A DNA stretch of 64,000 nt. Source: Bufo bufo. Lineage: Eukaryota; Chordata; Amphibia; Anura; Bufonidae. Within the stretch, counting starts at the first letter, position 1, and each line of letters begins with the position of its first letter. The notes under the pieces are model-generated. The model was not told the DNA's origin and did no database searches. It was given only the letters and a program-made list of their open reading frames with translations. Shown in pieces: positions 20,787 through 33,319 of this stretch. The position numbers and the translations under genes are program-made. The stretch is taken from NCBI RefSeq assembly GCF_905171765.1, contig NC_053397.1:6949677-7013676 (forward strand), in the 5' to 3' direction.

Positions 20787-21522
20787 AGGGCTCCTGTCAC
20801 CCCACTAAAGTGATTTTTTTTTTTGGGGCTAGTTAAATTAGTTATATAGCGATATATGAAAATATAATTGTGTTACTTACATTGATCCAGCAGTTTATTA
20901 AAAAAACGAAGTTTTATCATATGCAAATTCGGTCTCTACCAGCAAGTAGGGCGGCTACTTGCTGGTAGCTGCTGCAGAAATCCGCCCCCTCCTCTTGTTG
21001 ATTGACAGGGCCAGCCGGGATCTCCTCCTCCAGCCAGCCCTGTCGGCATTTCAAAAATCGCGCGCCTGTGTTGATTCGGCGCAGGCGCTCTGAGATGAGG
21101 AGGCTCGTCTCCTCAGAACTCCCTCAGTGCTCCTGCGCTGATGACGTCTTCTATTTCGGTGATGTCATCGGCGCAGGCGCACTGAGGTAGTTCTGAGGAG
21201 ACGAGCCTCCTCATCTCAGAGCGCCTGCGCCGAATCAACACAGGCGCGCGATTTTTGAAATGCCGACAGGGCTGGCCGGAGGAGGAGATCGCGGCTGGCC
21301 CTGTCAATCAACAAGAGGAGGGGGCGGATTTCTGCAGCAGCTACCAGCAAGTAGACGCCCTACTTGCTGGTAGAGACCGAATTTGCATATGATAAAACTT
21401 CGTTTTTTGAATAAACTGCTGGATCAATGTAAGTAACACAATTATATTTTCATATATCGCTATATAACTAATTTAACTAGCCCCAAAAAAAAAAATCACT
21501 TTAGTGGGGTGACAGAAGCCCT
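20787..21522. mobile_element. TTAA-flanked fold-back element (736 bp)
   Basis: TTAA occurs at 20783-20786 and 21523-21526. Ends are agggctcctgtcacc and reversed agggcttctgtcacc. Arms are nearly identical over more than 300 bp, sharing agctaccagcaagtag, cgcgcgattttt and agacgagcctcctcatctca, folding about 21155. It is the same structural class as the 17079 element but different in sequence. Confidence 0.85.
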
Positions 21523-21526
21523 TTAA

Positions 21527-24500
21527 GAGGGTGCAGGATCAGCTGTGGGGGGGTCTACAGATGGGGCACAGGAAGAGGGTGCAGGGTCAGATGTGGGGGG
21601 GGTCTACAGATAGGGCACAGGAAGAGGGTGCAGGGTCAGCTGTGGGGGGGGTCTACAGATGGGGCACAGGAAGACGGTGCAGGGTCAGCTGTGGGGGGGT
21701 CTACAGATGGGGCACAGGAAGAGGGTGCAGGGTCAGCTGTGGGGGTCTACAGATGGGGCACAGGAAGACGGTGCAGGGTCAGCTGTGGGGGGGTCTACAG
21801 ATGGGGCACAGGAAGACTGTGCAGGGTCAGCTGTGGGGGGTCTACAGATGGGGCACAGGAAGACGGTGCAGGGTCAGCTGTGGGGGGTCTACAGATGGGG
21901 CACAGGAAGAGGGTGCAGGGTCAGCTGTGGGGGGTCTACAGATGGGGCACAGGAAGAGGGTGCAGGGTCAGCTGTGGGGGGGGTCTACAGATAAGGCACA
22001 GGAAGAGGGCGCAGGGTCAGCTGTGGGGGTCTACAGATGGGGCACAGGAAGACTGTGCAGGGTCAGCTGTGGGGAGGTCTACAGATGGGGCACAGGAAGA
22101 CGGTGCAGGGTCAGCTGTGGGGGGGTCTACAGATGGGGCACAGGAAGAGGGTGCAGGGTCAGCTGTGGGGGGGGTCTACAGATAGGGCACAGGAAGAGGG
22201 CGCAGGGTCAGCTGTGGGGGAGTCTACAGATGGGGCACAGGAAGAGGGCGCAGGGTCAGATGTGGGGGGGTCTACAGATGGGGCACAGGAAGAGGGCGCA
22301 GGGTCAGATGTGGGGGGGGTCTACAGATGGGGCACAGGAAGAGGGCGCAGGGTCAGCTGTGGGGGAGTCTACAGATGGGGTGCAGGAAGAGGGCGCAGGA
22401 TCAGCTGTGGGGGGGGTCTACAGATGGGGCACAGGAAGAGGGCGCAGGGTCAGATGTGGGGGGGGGTCTACAGATAGGGCACAGGAAGAGGGTGCAGGGT
22501 CAGCTGTGGGGGGGGTCTACAGATGGGGCACAGGAAGACGGTGCAGGGTCAGCTGTGGGGGGTCTACAGATGGGGCACAGGAAGACGGTGCAGGGTCAGC
22601 TGTGGGGGGGTCTACAGATGGGGCACAGGAAGAGGGTCAGCTGTGGGGGTCTACAGATGGGGCACAGGAAGATGGTGCAGGGTCAGCTGTGGGGGGGTCT
22701 ACAGATGGGGCACAGAAAGACGGTGCAGGGTCAGCTGTGGGGGGGTCTACAGATGGGGCACAGGAAGACGGTGCAGGGTCAGCTGTGGGGGGTCTACAGA
22801 TGGGGCACAGGAAGAGGGTGCAGGGTCAGCTGTGGGGGGTCTACAGATGGGGCACAGGAAGACGGTGCAGGGTCAGCTGTGGGGGGGTCTACAGATGGGG
22901 CACAGGAAGAGGGTGCAGGGTCAGCTGTGGGGGGGGTCTACAGATAAGGCACAGGAAGAGTGCGCAGGGTCAGCTGTGGGGGTCTACAGATGGGGCACAG
23001 GAAGACTGTGCAGGGTCAGCTGTGGGGAGGTCTACAGATGGGGCACAGGAAGACGGTGCAGGGTCAGCTGTGGGGGGGGTCTACAGATAGGGCACAGGAA
23101 GAAGGCGCAGGGTCAGCTGTGGGGGAGTCTACAGATGGGGCACAGGAAGAGGGCGCAGGGTCAGATGTGGGGGGGGTCTACAGATGGGGCACAGGAAGAG
23201 GGCGCAGGGTCAGATGTGGGGGGGGTCTACAGATGGGGCACAGGAAGAGGGCGCAGGGTCAGCTGTGGGGGAGTCTACAGATGGGGTGCAGGAAGAGGGC
23301 GCAGGATCAGCTGTGGGGGGGTCTACAGATGGGGCACAGGAAGAGGGCGCAGGGTCAGATGTGGGGGGGGTCTACAGATAGGGCACAGGAAGAGGGTGCA
23401 GGGTCAGCTGTGGGGGGGGTCTACAGATGGGGCACAGGAAGACGGTGCAGGGTCAGCTGTGGGGGGTCTACAGATGGGGCACAGGAAGACGGTGCAGGGT
23501 CAGCTGTGGGGGGGTCTACAGATGGGGCACAGGAAGAGGGTGCAGGGTCAGCTGTGGGGGTCTACAGATGGGGCACAGGAAGACGGTGCAGGGTCAGCTG
23601 TGGGGGGGGGGTCTACAGATGGGGCACAGGAAGACGGTGCAGGGTCAGCTGTGGGGGGGTCTACAGATGGGGCACAGGAAGACGGTGCAGGGTCAGCTGT
23701 GGGGGGTCTACAGATGGGGCACAGGAAGAGGGTGCAGGGTCAGCTGTGGGGGGTCTACAGATGGGGCACAGGAAGACGGTGCAGGGTCAGCTGTGGGGGG
23801 GTCTACAGATGGGGCACAGGAAGAGGGTGCAGGGTCAGCTGTGGGGGGGGGGGGTCTACAGATAAGGCACAGGAAGAGTGCGCAGGGTCAGCTGTGGGGG
23901 TCTACAGATGGGGCACAGGAACACTGTGCAGGGTCAGCTGTGGGGGGGTCTACAGATGGGGCACAGGAAGAGGGTGCAGGGTCAGCTGTGGGGGAGTCTA
24001 CAGATGGGGCACAGGAAGAGGGCGCAGGGTCAGATGTGGGGGGGGGTCTACAGATGGGGCACAGGAAGAGGGCGCAGGGTCAGATGTGGGGGGGTCTACA
24101 GATGGGGCACAGGAAGAGGGTGCAGGGTCAGCTGTGGGGGGGGTCTACAGATAAGGCACAGGAAGAGGGCGCAGGGTCAGCTGTGGGGGTCTACAGATGG
24201 GGCACAGGAAGACTGTGCAGGGTCAGCTGTGGGGAGGTCTACAGATGGGGCACAGGAAGACGGTGCAGGGTCAGCTGTGGGGGGGTCTACAGATGGGGCA
24301 CAGGAAGAGGGTGCAGGGTCAGCTGTGGGGGGGGTCTACAGATAGGGCACAGGAAGAGGGCGCAGGGTCAGCTGTGGGGGAGTCTACAGATGGGGCACAG
24401 GAAGAGGGCGCAGGGTCAGATGTGGGGGGGTCTACAGATGGGGCACAGGAAGAGGGCGCAGGGTCAGATGTGGGGGGGGTCTACAGATGGGGCACAGGAA

Positions 24501-25465
24501 GAGGGCGCAGGGTCAGCTGTGGGGGAGTTTACAGATGGGGCACAGGAAGAGGGCGCAGGGTCAGCTGTGGGGGAGTCTACAGATGGGGTGCAGGAAGAGG
24601 GCAAAGGGTCAGCTGTGGGGGGGGTTATACAGATGGGGCACAGGAAGAGGGCCCAGGGTCAGCTGTGGGGGGGGTCTACAGATGGGGCACAGGATCAGAA
24701 GTGAGGGGGGTTGTACAGATGGGGCACAGGGTCAGCTGTGGGGGGGTCTACAGATGGGGCACAGGAAGAGGGTGCAGGGTCAGCTGTGGGGGGGTCTACA
24801 GATGGGGCACAGGAAGAGGGCGCAGGGTCAGATGTGGGGGGGGTCTACAGATGGGGCACAGGAAGAGGGCGCAGGGTCAGCTGTGGGGGGTCTACAGATG
24901 GGGCACAGGAAGAGGGCGCAGGGTCAGATGTGGGGGGGTCTACAGATGGGGTGCAGGAAGAGGGCACAGGGTCAGCTGTGGGGGGGTTATACAGATGGGG
25001 CACAGGAAGAGGGTGCAGGGTCAGCTGTGGGGGAGTCAACAGATGGGGTGCAGGAAGAGGGCATAGGGTCAGCTGTGGGGGGGTTATACAGATGGGGCAC
25101 AGGAAGAGGGTGCAGGGTCAGCTGTGGGGGAGTCAACAGATGGGGTGCAGGAAGAGGGCATAGGGTCAGCTGTGGGGGGGGTTATACAGATGGGGCACAG
25201 GAAGAGGGTGCAGGGTCAGCTGTGGGGGAGTCAACAGATGGGGTGCAGGAAGAGGGCACAGGGTCAGCTGTGGGGGGGTTATACAGATGGGGCACAGGAA
25301 GAGGGTGCAGGGTCAGCTGTGGGGGGTCTACAGATGGGGCACAGGAAGACGGTGCAGGGTCAGCTGTGGGGGGGTTATACAGATGGGGCGCAGGAAGAGG
25401 GTGCAGGGTCAGCTGTGGGGGTTTGTACAGATGGGGTGCAGGAGGAGGGCGCAGGGTCATCAGTC
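21527..25465. repeat. Large VNTR, 47-49 bp unit, about 80 copies
   Basis: The unit is gtctacagatggggcacagg followed by aagagggtgcagggtcagct and gtgggggg. Length differences come mostly from the G run. Variants (gacggtgc, gagggcgc, gataaggcac, agatgtgg, ttatacag, tcaacag) occur in blocks that themselves repeat, for example the gataaggcac variant near 21990, 22945, 23865 and 24150, showing higher-order duplications. From about 24970 the ttatac and tcaacag variants alternate as a two-unit repeat. It starts directly at the right edge of the fold-back element. Confidence 0.95.
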
Positions 25466-25842
25466 AGGAATGTCTGCATTCATGACAATAACATTTTTCG
25501 CTTGCCATCTGGCGCACTGCTGTGTCACCGGATACATTTTTACTTTTATTTGATCGTTAAATTTATAGACTGACACCAGACTCAATGGAGCGCTAGTCCT
25601 GCTGAGAAAGAGGCGCCCTGACACAATTATTCCTGCATTTGGGTCCCTGTCAGGAGAGTGCATTACAAATGTTTGTCATTGTCATCACGCCCGCTCCGCT
25701 GTCTACTCTTCTGGGTCCGAAGGGTGACCTGCTCCTGCAGCGACGCTAAAAGGCCTCGTCGTAGATTGGGGAGCTGGAAAGGTGGCGGGAGGTCGTTAAG
25801 GAGTTAACATTGCAGTCTATGGCAGACGGTTGTAAAGCATTC
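25466..25842. other. Intergenic, nothing recognised
   Basis: Unique-looking sequence between the VNTR and the LTR. No coding or RNA feature was seen. Confidence 0.4.
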
Positions 25843-26441
25843 TGTGGCGAAAACCACTTCGCCACGGTGTTTTGGAGGGGGCTGTTTACCTGCCTCCTGC
25901 CCCTGGATTACGGCCCTTTAAGATACTTTTACTAACTTTTAAACCCCTGAACCTATTCAAGTGAATTTTGGATAGGTTTGTCCCCAAGTTATACTGGTTA
26001 AATTGATATAAGTTATATGTATGTACAATGTAAACTCACAAAGTTGTAACAATTTATAAGAAGTGTAACTTTTCCGATTAGGAGATAGTTGTGTAGATAC
26101 AGAAATTGACTCAATTATCTCCTATACAGAGGGGAGGAATATGCTGGGTGTGTTTCTATTGTCCCATTGTGTCCGATTTGCTGCTGTAAATAAAAGAGGC
26201 TGTATGCCCCAGGACAGTCAGTTCTGCTTGACCTCAAAACGAAGTGCCGTCTCGTTATTGGGGGAATTGGATTGAATGCTGATTGCCAGGAGTGTAAGCC
26301 GATTGTATGCTTTTCCTGTTCAGCGGTTTCCAGTGTTCGTGTAGTTTGCAGTTCGGCAGACTGGTGCTTGCAGTAGCTGCCTGTCAATCGGAAAGGGGGA
26401 ATATCGTCTGAACGGAGCTGTGTGCTGAACGGTCCGTTACA
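25843..26441 (+). mobile_element. Probable 5' LTR of a Ty3/Gypsy-like element
   Basis: It starts TGTGGCG and ends TTACA, with an internal AATAAA (about 26188-26193) followed by a G/T-rich stretch, the usual layout of promoter and poly(A) in an LTR. The 5' end holds a hairpin, gtggcgaaaaccacttcgccac. The 3' partner LTR is not in the window, so the limits rest on TG...CA and on the primer-site-like sequence that follows. Confidence 0.55.
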
Positions 26442-26460
26442 ATTGGTGGCAAGCAACGGG
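26442..26460 (+). promoter_or_regulatory. Primer-binding-site-like sequence
   Basis: attggtggcaagcaacggg directly follows the LTR end, as tRNA primer sites do in Gypsy elements. The tRNA was not determined. Confidence 0.4.
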
Positions 26461-26585
26461 ATCATTCTCACGGCCCAGAAGGACCGCTCCAAGGCAACAC
26501 CAGTTCCTGGATTACAAATCGAGGGCAACGCTAGTACCCGTACAGCGCCCCTATCTACAAAGGAACCAAAATCAGCAGAGCAAGC

Positions 26586-27217
26586 ATGGAGCCCTGCTAC
26601 ACTCAGGAGGAGTTTGATAGAGAGGTTAATGGGGTGCAGTCTCTCTTGGGACCCAACCCCACGGAAAACCTCGTACAGATGGTGAAGTGGAGGATCAGAG
26701 AGTACCTGCAGGCCATGGCAACGGTAGACAGGAGGGAGATACCCCAGCGGCCGAGCAAGTTCCCAGGAGCTGAAGGTGCCGTCCTTGCTCCCCAGAGGCA
26801 GTGTGAGTTACAGGGAGCTGAAGGTGCCGTCCTGCCTCCCCAACAGCCGAGTATTGTATTGGGAGCAGAGACAACCGGTCTCTCTCTCCAGCGGCAGTGT
26901 GTACCCTTAGGAGAGGAGACAGTTGGTCCCTCTCCACAGCAGCCAAGTGAGCCCCAGGGAGCTGAAGGTGCTGTCCTCCTTCCCCAGCGGCAGTGTGTCC
27001 TGCAGGGAGCAGAGATAGTTGGTCTCTCTCCCCAGCAGCCAAGTGAGTCCCAGGGAGCTGAAGGTACCGTCCTTGCTCCCCAGCGGCAGGGTGTATTCAT
27101 GGGAGAAGAGACCGTCGGTCCTCTCCCCCAACAGGAACCAGAAGTACCAGAGGTCGCGGACCTCATAGACTGGTCCTGGGAGGACTCCCAGCAGGCAGGG
27201 GGAGATGGGACCGAAAG
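26586..27217 (+). CDS. Gag-like ORF with eight 16-residue repeats, truncated by assembly gap
   Basis: The frame begins MEPCYTQEEFDREVNGVQSL and is open until the N gap. Residues 1-60 are a helical, charged segment (WRIREYLQAMATVDRRE). Residues 61-188 are eight consecutive 16-residue repeats of the pattern G-A/E-E-x-x-V/G-L/P-x-P-Q-Q/R-x-x-x-x-x, for example GAEGAVLAPQRQCELQ and GAEIVGLSPQQPSESQ. They are followed by EVADLIDWSWEDSQQAGG. Position downstream of an LTR and primer site makes it the first ORF of an LTR element, so a Gag-type role is inferred; no nucleocapsid zinc knuckle is visible before the gap. No stop interrupts the frame. Confidence 0.6.
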
Positions 27218-27317
27218 NNNNNNNNNNNNNNNNNNNNNNNNNNNNNNNNNNNNNNNNNNNNNNNNNNNNNNNNNNNNNNNNNNNNNNNNNNNNNNNNNNN
27301 NNNNNNNNNNNNNNNNN
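27218..27317. other. Assembly gap, 100 N
   Basis: Exactly 100 N, the conventional placeholder for a gap of unknown size. The LTR element and possibly its pol region and 3' LTR are missing here. Confidence 0.99.
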
Positions 27318-28040
27318 GGTCACGTGTACGAGCCGCTCCCGTCCTCTGGAGAACTGTCCGGACGTCAGACATTACAATTAGTGTCAGCCTAATTACCCTG
27401 TTTCCCATCACTGCAGACATCACCCGTCACATGGGCCACGTAATGTCGAGGGCCTGCAGCCCGGGAGCTATTAATACGTGAAACGTCTGTTTCCTGCAGA
27501 ACAAAAACAGACAAATGTAAATGTCCGATCATTGAGTGTCACCCTGGGGCGAGGGACGGGCGACTTCTGCTGCTCTCTGGTATCATACCCTCCAGCAAAC
27601 ATAGATCTGTACAATGCCATCGCCTGCAGGGGACATACAGTCCTGGCCAAAAGAGACTGACACAAATTTTGGGTTTAAGTTTGCTGCTTCAGGTTAAGTT
27701 CAGGCGGAAGAAGAATCAGCAGCCGAAAACGGGTGGTTTTTGGAGGCAGATTTCTCATTTGATGGATGTTTTGAGGAGTTTTTATAAGAGAATTAGAAGA
27801 GGTTTCTCGGCTTTAATGAAACCCACAATCATACGCGTGTCGGTAACGGATCACTGCTGCAGCGTTTTATAAACCAGCTACTGAATAAACCTCGGCCATT
27901 CTACAAGGTGGAGAGTCGAACTCACCGACTGTTTTCCCACTGAATTCAATGTTAGAGTTGTGGATGGAGCAGCTGAAAACGCTCACTTTCCGCTGCTGAA
28001 CCAGTGGCAGATTTTTTTGGATCTTTTTGTCAGATGTTTC
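27318..28040. other. Intergenic, possible mariner-like end
   Basis: No gene seen. The motif tacagtcctggccaaaagag at about 27638-27657 resembles the end of a Tc1/mariner-type element, but the opposite end was not found. Confidence 0.35.
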
Positions 28041-28059
28041 GATGGTAACTGAAGGACAA

Positions 28060-31000
28060 CTATAAGCATTTCATTACATTTTTAACTTCCCTTGACAAAT
28101 CCATCAAATTTATGCAGAGACTGAATATTTCCAGTGTTGACCCTCCTTCTTCTGCTCTTCGCCCTCGATGCTGGATGTCAGCTTCTGGGCCAAATTCTGA
28201 CTGATGACAAATACCTCCCTTATTGGAAAGCAGCCACTTGTATTGGAGCGAGATACTATGCCTCAGTAGGGTATCATGAGATGTAAGCTGTTCAAACCAA
28301 GTAGGGGTAGAAACATTGGTGTAAATAAATCTGGAGCATATGGGCGAAATATCATCTACAGATTTCAAATCTGATAAATGAGGATAATGAGGTGCCTGCT
28401 AAGAGACTCCCAAATTGTGGAATGTGGGACAAGTCGGGTTTCAACAGGAAAGGGATGGCTTCTGCTGGCAGACTGCTAGGTGGGTCGAAGAAAAGATTTA
28501 CAACAGATTTGATGTGGTAGATATTCAGGTAAAGGCCCTTGGATATTCCTATGGGCGTCACATTAGGAGTAACAATGCCCCAAAGCCCTGCGTATTGTTT
28601 CTCAGACAATAGTACAAGCTCGATATCGGAACCCAGTGTTCGATATTTAGGGATGCATAATTGTAACCATCTTTTTAACTGGATCGCTTTGTAGTAGTAA
28701 TTCAAATCCGGCAGGCCAAATCCCCCTTGTGTGTGCGGGTTTTAATTAACCTATCGTGAGCTAGTCTAGGTTTTGTATTTTTCCACAGGAAGGAAGTAAA
28801 AATCTGTCTAACTCTTCTGAAGAACGAATGAGGGAGATGGATAGGGACCATTTGAAGAAGATACAGCAACTTTGGAACTATGTCGGTTTGGAGCAGATTT
28901 TTTCGGGTCTATCCAGGAAACCCATGGAAGTGATAGGGATTGTAGCCGATTCTGAATCTTCTTCAGGAGAGATAAGTAATTGGATCTATACAGCTTGAAG
29001 GGATCATTAGTGAGTTCTATTCCCAGATATGTTAGGGAGTCATCACTCCATCTAAAGAGGTAAGATGTGTTGAGGAAATGTGTCATTCGGGACGATAGCG
29101 CCACGCCCATAGCTACTGATTTACAGTAATTTATCTTAAAGTTAGAAAAAGATCCAAAAATGGAAAAGAGATCTAGGACACGAGAGAAGGCTTGTTTGGG
29201 ATTTGTTATCAGGAGCATTAAGTCGTCTGCAAAAGCCGCATAAGTTCAACTGTATTTATTGACAGGCCTCGTATCAATGGATTATCACGGAACGCCTGAA
29301 GTAATGTCTCCATCACTAATATAAACAAAGACGGGTATAGGGGGCACCCCTGCCGAGTCCCGTTAGTGATGATAAACGGTCTAGATAAGATACCATTAAC
29401 CCTCACTCTAGCGCTAGGGGCATGATATAAGGACAGGATCGCCTGTATAAATGAGTCGGGAATTCCAAACCTGTGGAGAGTGCGCTGCGCATAGAGCCAA
29501 TCAACCCGGTCCAAAGCCGTCTGTGCTTAAGAGCACGAGAGGCTGCGATTTACTCTTAGCCCAAGAAATAGCATTGATAAGTCGACAGGATTGAAAATTC
29601 CCTTCTCTTCCCATTACAAAGCCTGCTTCTTCCTTGTTGATTATCTGTCGGGTTATAACATTAAGTCTAGACGCTAATAATTTGGCCCATATTTTTATAT
29701 CTAGGTTAAATAGGCCTATAATTGCCGCATTCTCGAGCATCTTTACCTTCCTTGGGGATTATGTTGATTGTGGCTTCCAGCGTTTGTTTTGGGGGGGTTT
29801 CTCCTCTGACACCACTTAGTTAAGTGTGGGGTTAAAGTGGATAGGAGCTTCTTGTAGTATCCTATCGGTAGGCCATCTGGACCCGGTGCCTTACCTAGAG
29901 GCATGCTTTTTCTAATCTTTTGGATCTCTTCTTCTGAAAATGGTTTTAACAGAGAGGAGCAGTCTTCTGGACTGAGTTTGGGGAGATTTAGGGCATTTAA
30001 AAATTGGTCTATTTGTCTCACTCTTTCAGACTCACTGGGCTTATTTGGTGACATTCCAGGGACGTTATCACGATTATACAAATTTTTATAGAAGGAGCAG
30101 AACTCCTCTGCTATAGCATCTGTAGAGGAGACAAACGCTCACTTGTTCGTCTTAATAGAGGAGACAAATTGGGCCGCTTTCCTCTGCTTGATCTGGTAAG
30201 ACAAACTTATTTCCCCTATCACCATGCATGTACTGTCTAAATTTTGCACACCTTATGTTAAGCAACTCTTTTAGCTGTCTCCTTAAGGATTTGAGATCAT
30301 CCTGAGCAAGGGATAATTTAGATTTTGTTTCTGTATGGATTCAATTGCAGCAACTTGGCCAAGTAACGAGTTAAGCTTTTTCTGTCTCTCTTTTTTAAGC
30401 TTGGAGCCCAAGGCAATAAATTCACCACGAATGAAGGCTTTGTGAGCTTCCCAAACAGTAGTCTGGGGGGTGTCCGGCTGCTCATTATCCTGTAAATAAT
30501 GGGTTAATTTGAGAGTGATATCTGAGACGTGCTTGTCCGAGTCTAACAGGGTTTCGTTTAGGGGCCACATCCATTCCCTTGTAGGAAGGTTAGCAAAGGC
30601 GAGAAGTTGTTAGAGGGGCATGATCGGAAACTGTAATGGGGCCTATGGAAGACTTTAGCATTTCTATATGGGGATTAGACAGGAAGATATAATCTAACCG
30701 ATGATAGGAACGCTGGACCGCTGAATAAAATGTGAAATCTTTTACGGAGACATTTAATGTCCTCCAGGTGTCTATTAAGTGCAATTCCCTTAATAATTTC
30801 TGAATTCCTCAAAGTATTTTTTGTGATTTGGTGGAACTGCCTAGTGATGTGTCTAAGTGAGGGTTCAAGGACACATTAAAGTCTCCCCCCTTTATTTTTA
30901 CACCTTCAGCAAAGTCTTGGTCTGGGTCGTTTTAAGCCAGCGATGTTGTCGGGTGTTAGGGGCATAAAGACCTGCAAGCGTTACCAATAGGGGACCAATC

Positions 31001-31330
31001 TCACCCTTCACAGATATGAATCTGCCTTCAGAGTCTTGCTGCACTACTACTGGTAACAACGGTACGTTTTTTCTAATCGCGATACTAACTCCTCTAGAAG
31101 CAGATCCATATGTGCTATGAAACCACTGAATAGTGTGATTTGGATATAGACGGAATCTTTCCTGTCTTGAAATGCGTTTCCTGAAGAAAGCATATGTCAC
31201 TTCCAATTTTTTTTGAGAAGTGTTGAGATTTGAGACCTTTTTTTGGGGCGTGTTAAGTCCTCTACCATTGAAGGTGGTTATATTCAATTCTGTCAAAGAT
31301 ACATCGATAGCGTGTAATGCAAGAACTTCG
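28060..31330 (-). pseudogene. L1 ORF2 (endonuclease and reverse transcriptase), multiply broken
   Basis: Minus-strand pieces in order: APE-like endonuclease (LNITTFNGRGLN near 31300, GVSIAIRKNV, GLYAPN near 30960, SDHAPL near 30610), linker (EAHKAFIRGEFIALGSKLKK), and reverse transcriptase (GKAPGPDGLPIGYYKKLL near 29900, RPIGLFNLDIKIWAKLLASR near 29700, ITNGTRQGCPLYPSLFILVM near 29340, FADDLMLLI near 29230, then the thumb/C-terminal region down to 28060). At least six frame changes make it non-functional. Confidence 0.8.
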
Positions 31331-31837
31331 GAAATATCATGCAAGGTGGAAAAGCCAACACTAAAACAACTAAGCTGAATCCATAAAGATCTAATGAGCT
31401 GAATACATGAGAACAAGTATAAGCATCTGAGAATAGGTAATGTACCAAAGTGACAGTGGTGAGGAGCCATGGTGTAGTAGCCTGGAGGGGTAGATGATTA
31501 CGGAGATACATCCTAACCCGTGCCCTCCACGCCCGTGCTTCTGTTAACAATATAACTGCCTTTCTATAGGGTGGAAAAGTGAAAAATACATATGGCAGAG
31601 ACTAAAACAACTTAAAGAAAGCACAACTGCTGAAGAAAAATGTGTAACACACCACGCAGGTAAACCCACTGCAGCAGACTAGATATTGTCCCTAGTGTGA
31701 ACAGCGCCCAACAAGTTTTCCACTTTTGCATGTAGTAGGATCAGTATAACCTTGAAAGGGGATGGTGCGACACTTCTTCAAATGAATCCAAGATGTAGTA
31801 TCTTGAGGCCCAGTAGATGATGTTCCGGAGGGTGTCA

Positions 31838-32897
31838 GGTGTTGCCTTTCACTCCGGGCGCTTTTCTATTAGTGAAGGATTTTTGCTTGGAAGCCACTTT
31901 CCAGGCGTCCTGGGAAGGGAGCTGTGGTAATCCTGAGACTGTGATGTCCACTGGCAGCCAGGTATCTAAAGTGATTGGTGAAAAGTCCAGAATTGTCCAG
32001 GCCGCAGGTAGATCTTGCGGCGAGCGAACTATACAGCGGCGTACATTTTTAGCAAATGTAATCCCAAAAGGGTAGAGCCACTTATACAACAGCTTATGGT
32101 TTCTCAAGTGGTCTGTTAGTGGTCTTAGAACCCTGCGTTTAGCCAAAGGTGGAGGAGGCCAAGTCCTGAAACATTAAGACCAATGATTCACCATACCGGA
32201 GGGCTGTTTTCTAGCGGGATGCTTGCAAAATGGCTGCTGTGTCTTTGTAGCTTAGAAGGCCACATATTACATCTATGGGGGGCTCCCCATTTCTGGGTGT
32301 GGGGCGCAGGGAGCTATGTATTCTTTCAATGGTGATGCCTGCAGCTCTTTCCTCACCCAGTAGATCAGCAAACAGTGTCCTAGCAGCTATTTCTATTTCT
32401 GGAGGCACCAATTCATCAAGACCTTTCAGTCTAATGCTCCTATTTTCCTGGTCCTCAATCATGAGGATGGCATTATTTAAGGAGGAGATCTGTGCGTCCA
32501 TTACGCTTAACATGGCCGCGCTGTGTGCAACCACCTGCCCCTGTCGGGTTTCTAGCTGCTCCACCCGGTTCCCTAGGGCGCGCATGTCCTGTCTTAAATC
32601 ACGTACCTCCTGTAACAAGGGAGCCAGGGCTTGAGACAGTGTCTCTTTGAAGAAGGCTTTGGTGAGCGCTTCACTATCTTTCTGAAGCGCTGCCTCCTCA
32701 GGAGTTTTCGTGTAGTCAGCGTTTCCTTCATCCTCTCCTTCTGATTCCCGCTCTGAGATCCGGGACTCCATCTTGGACGAGCGGACTGGGGAAAGTGTAG
32801 TTTTCTTGTTCAAGAATCTGTCGATGTCCTTCTGACTTTTCTTCGATCTGGGGGTTTCAGAGTCATCCCTGGATCTATCTCTTCCGATTTTTCCCAT
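31838..32897 (-). pseudogene. L1 ORF1 (RNA-binding coiled-coil protein), one frameshift
   Basis: ORF1 proteins of L1 form coiled-coil trimers that coat the element RNA. The likely start is MGKIGRDRSRDDSETPRSKK at 32897. A heptad-rich region follows (LLQEVRDLRQDMRALGNRVE) and then the RRM-like domain with MIEDQENRSIRLKGLDE and IERIHSSLRP. The frame ends at 32211, and the C-terminal domain (RPLTDHLRNHKLLYKWLYPF) continues in another frame from about 32146 to 31838. Confidence 0.75.
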
Positions 32898-33319
32898 CTT
32901 GGAGCTATTTAGAGTCTGCAAAAGCTGTGAAGCACGGGCTTTTGAGGAGAGAGCTCTTTCGCAAGCCCCCGTCATGGGCCTTTCTGACCCGATTAAGGAT
33001 GAATTACAGTTAGGTCCATAAATATTGGGACATTGACACAATTCTAACATTTTTGGCTCCATACACCACCACAATGGATTTGAAATGAAACGAACAAGAT
33101 GTGCTTTACCTGCAGACTGTCAGCTGTAATTTGAGGGGATTTACATCCAAATCAGGTGAACGGTGCAGGAATTACAGCAGTTTGCATATGTGCCTCCCAC
33201 TTGTTAAGGAACCAAAAGTAATGGGACAGAATAATAATCATAAATCAAACTTTCACTTTTTAATACTTGGTTGCAAATCCTTTGCAGTCAATTACAGCCT
33301 GAAGTCTGGAACGCATAGA

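Larger units (their letters stand above)
28041..33004 (-). pseudogene. Tx1-type L1 LINE, both ORFs present but frameshifted
   Basis: A nearly full-length L1 on the minus strand, with ORF1 at about 32897-31838 and ORF2 at about 31330-28060. Motifs appear in the correct order but in changing frames, with many stops. The 5' end abuts a Tc1 element at 33005. No poly(A) tail is apparent at the 3' end. ORF2 style and ORF1 coiled coil are like the Xenopus Tx1 group. Confidence 0.8.

Noticed and set aside
21531..24704. Several 200-540 residue open frames with repeated QMGHRKR/GTGRGCRVSC peptides
   Set aside because: They are translations of the VNTR in three frames, with no unique N- or C-terminal domain and no splice or promoter context.
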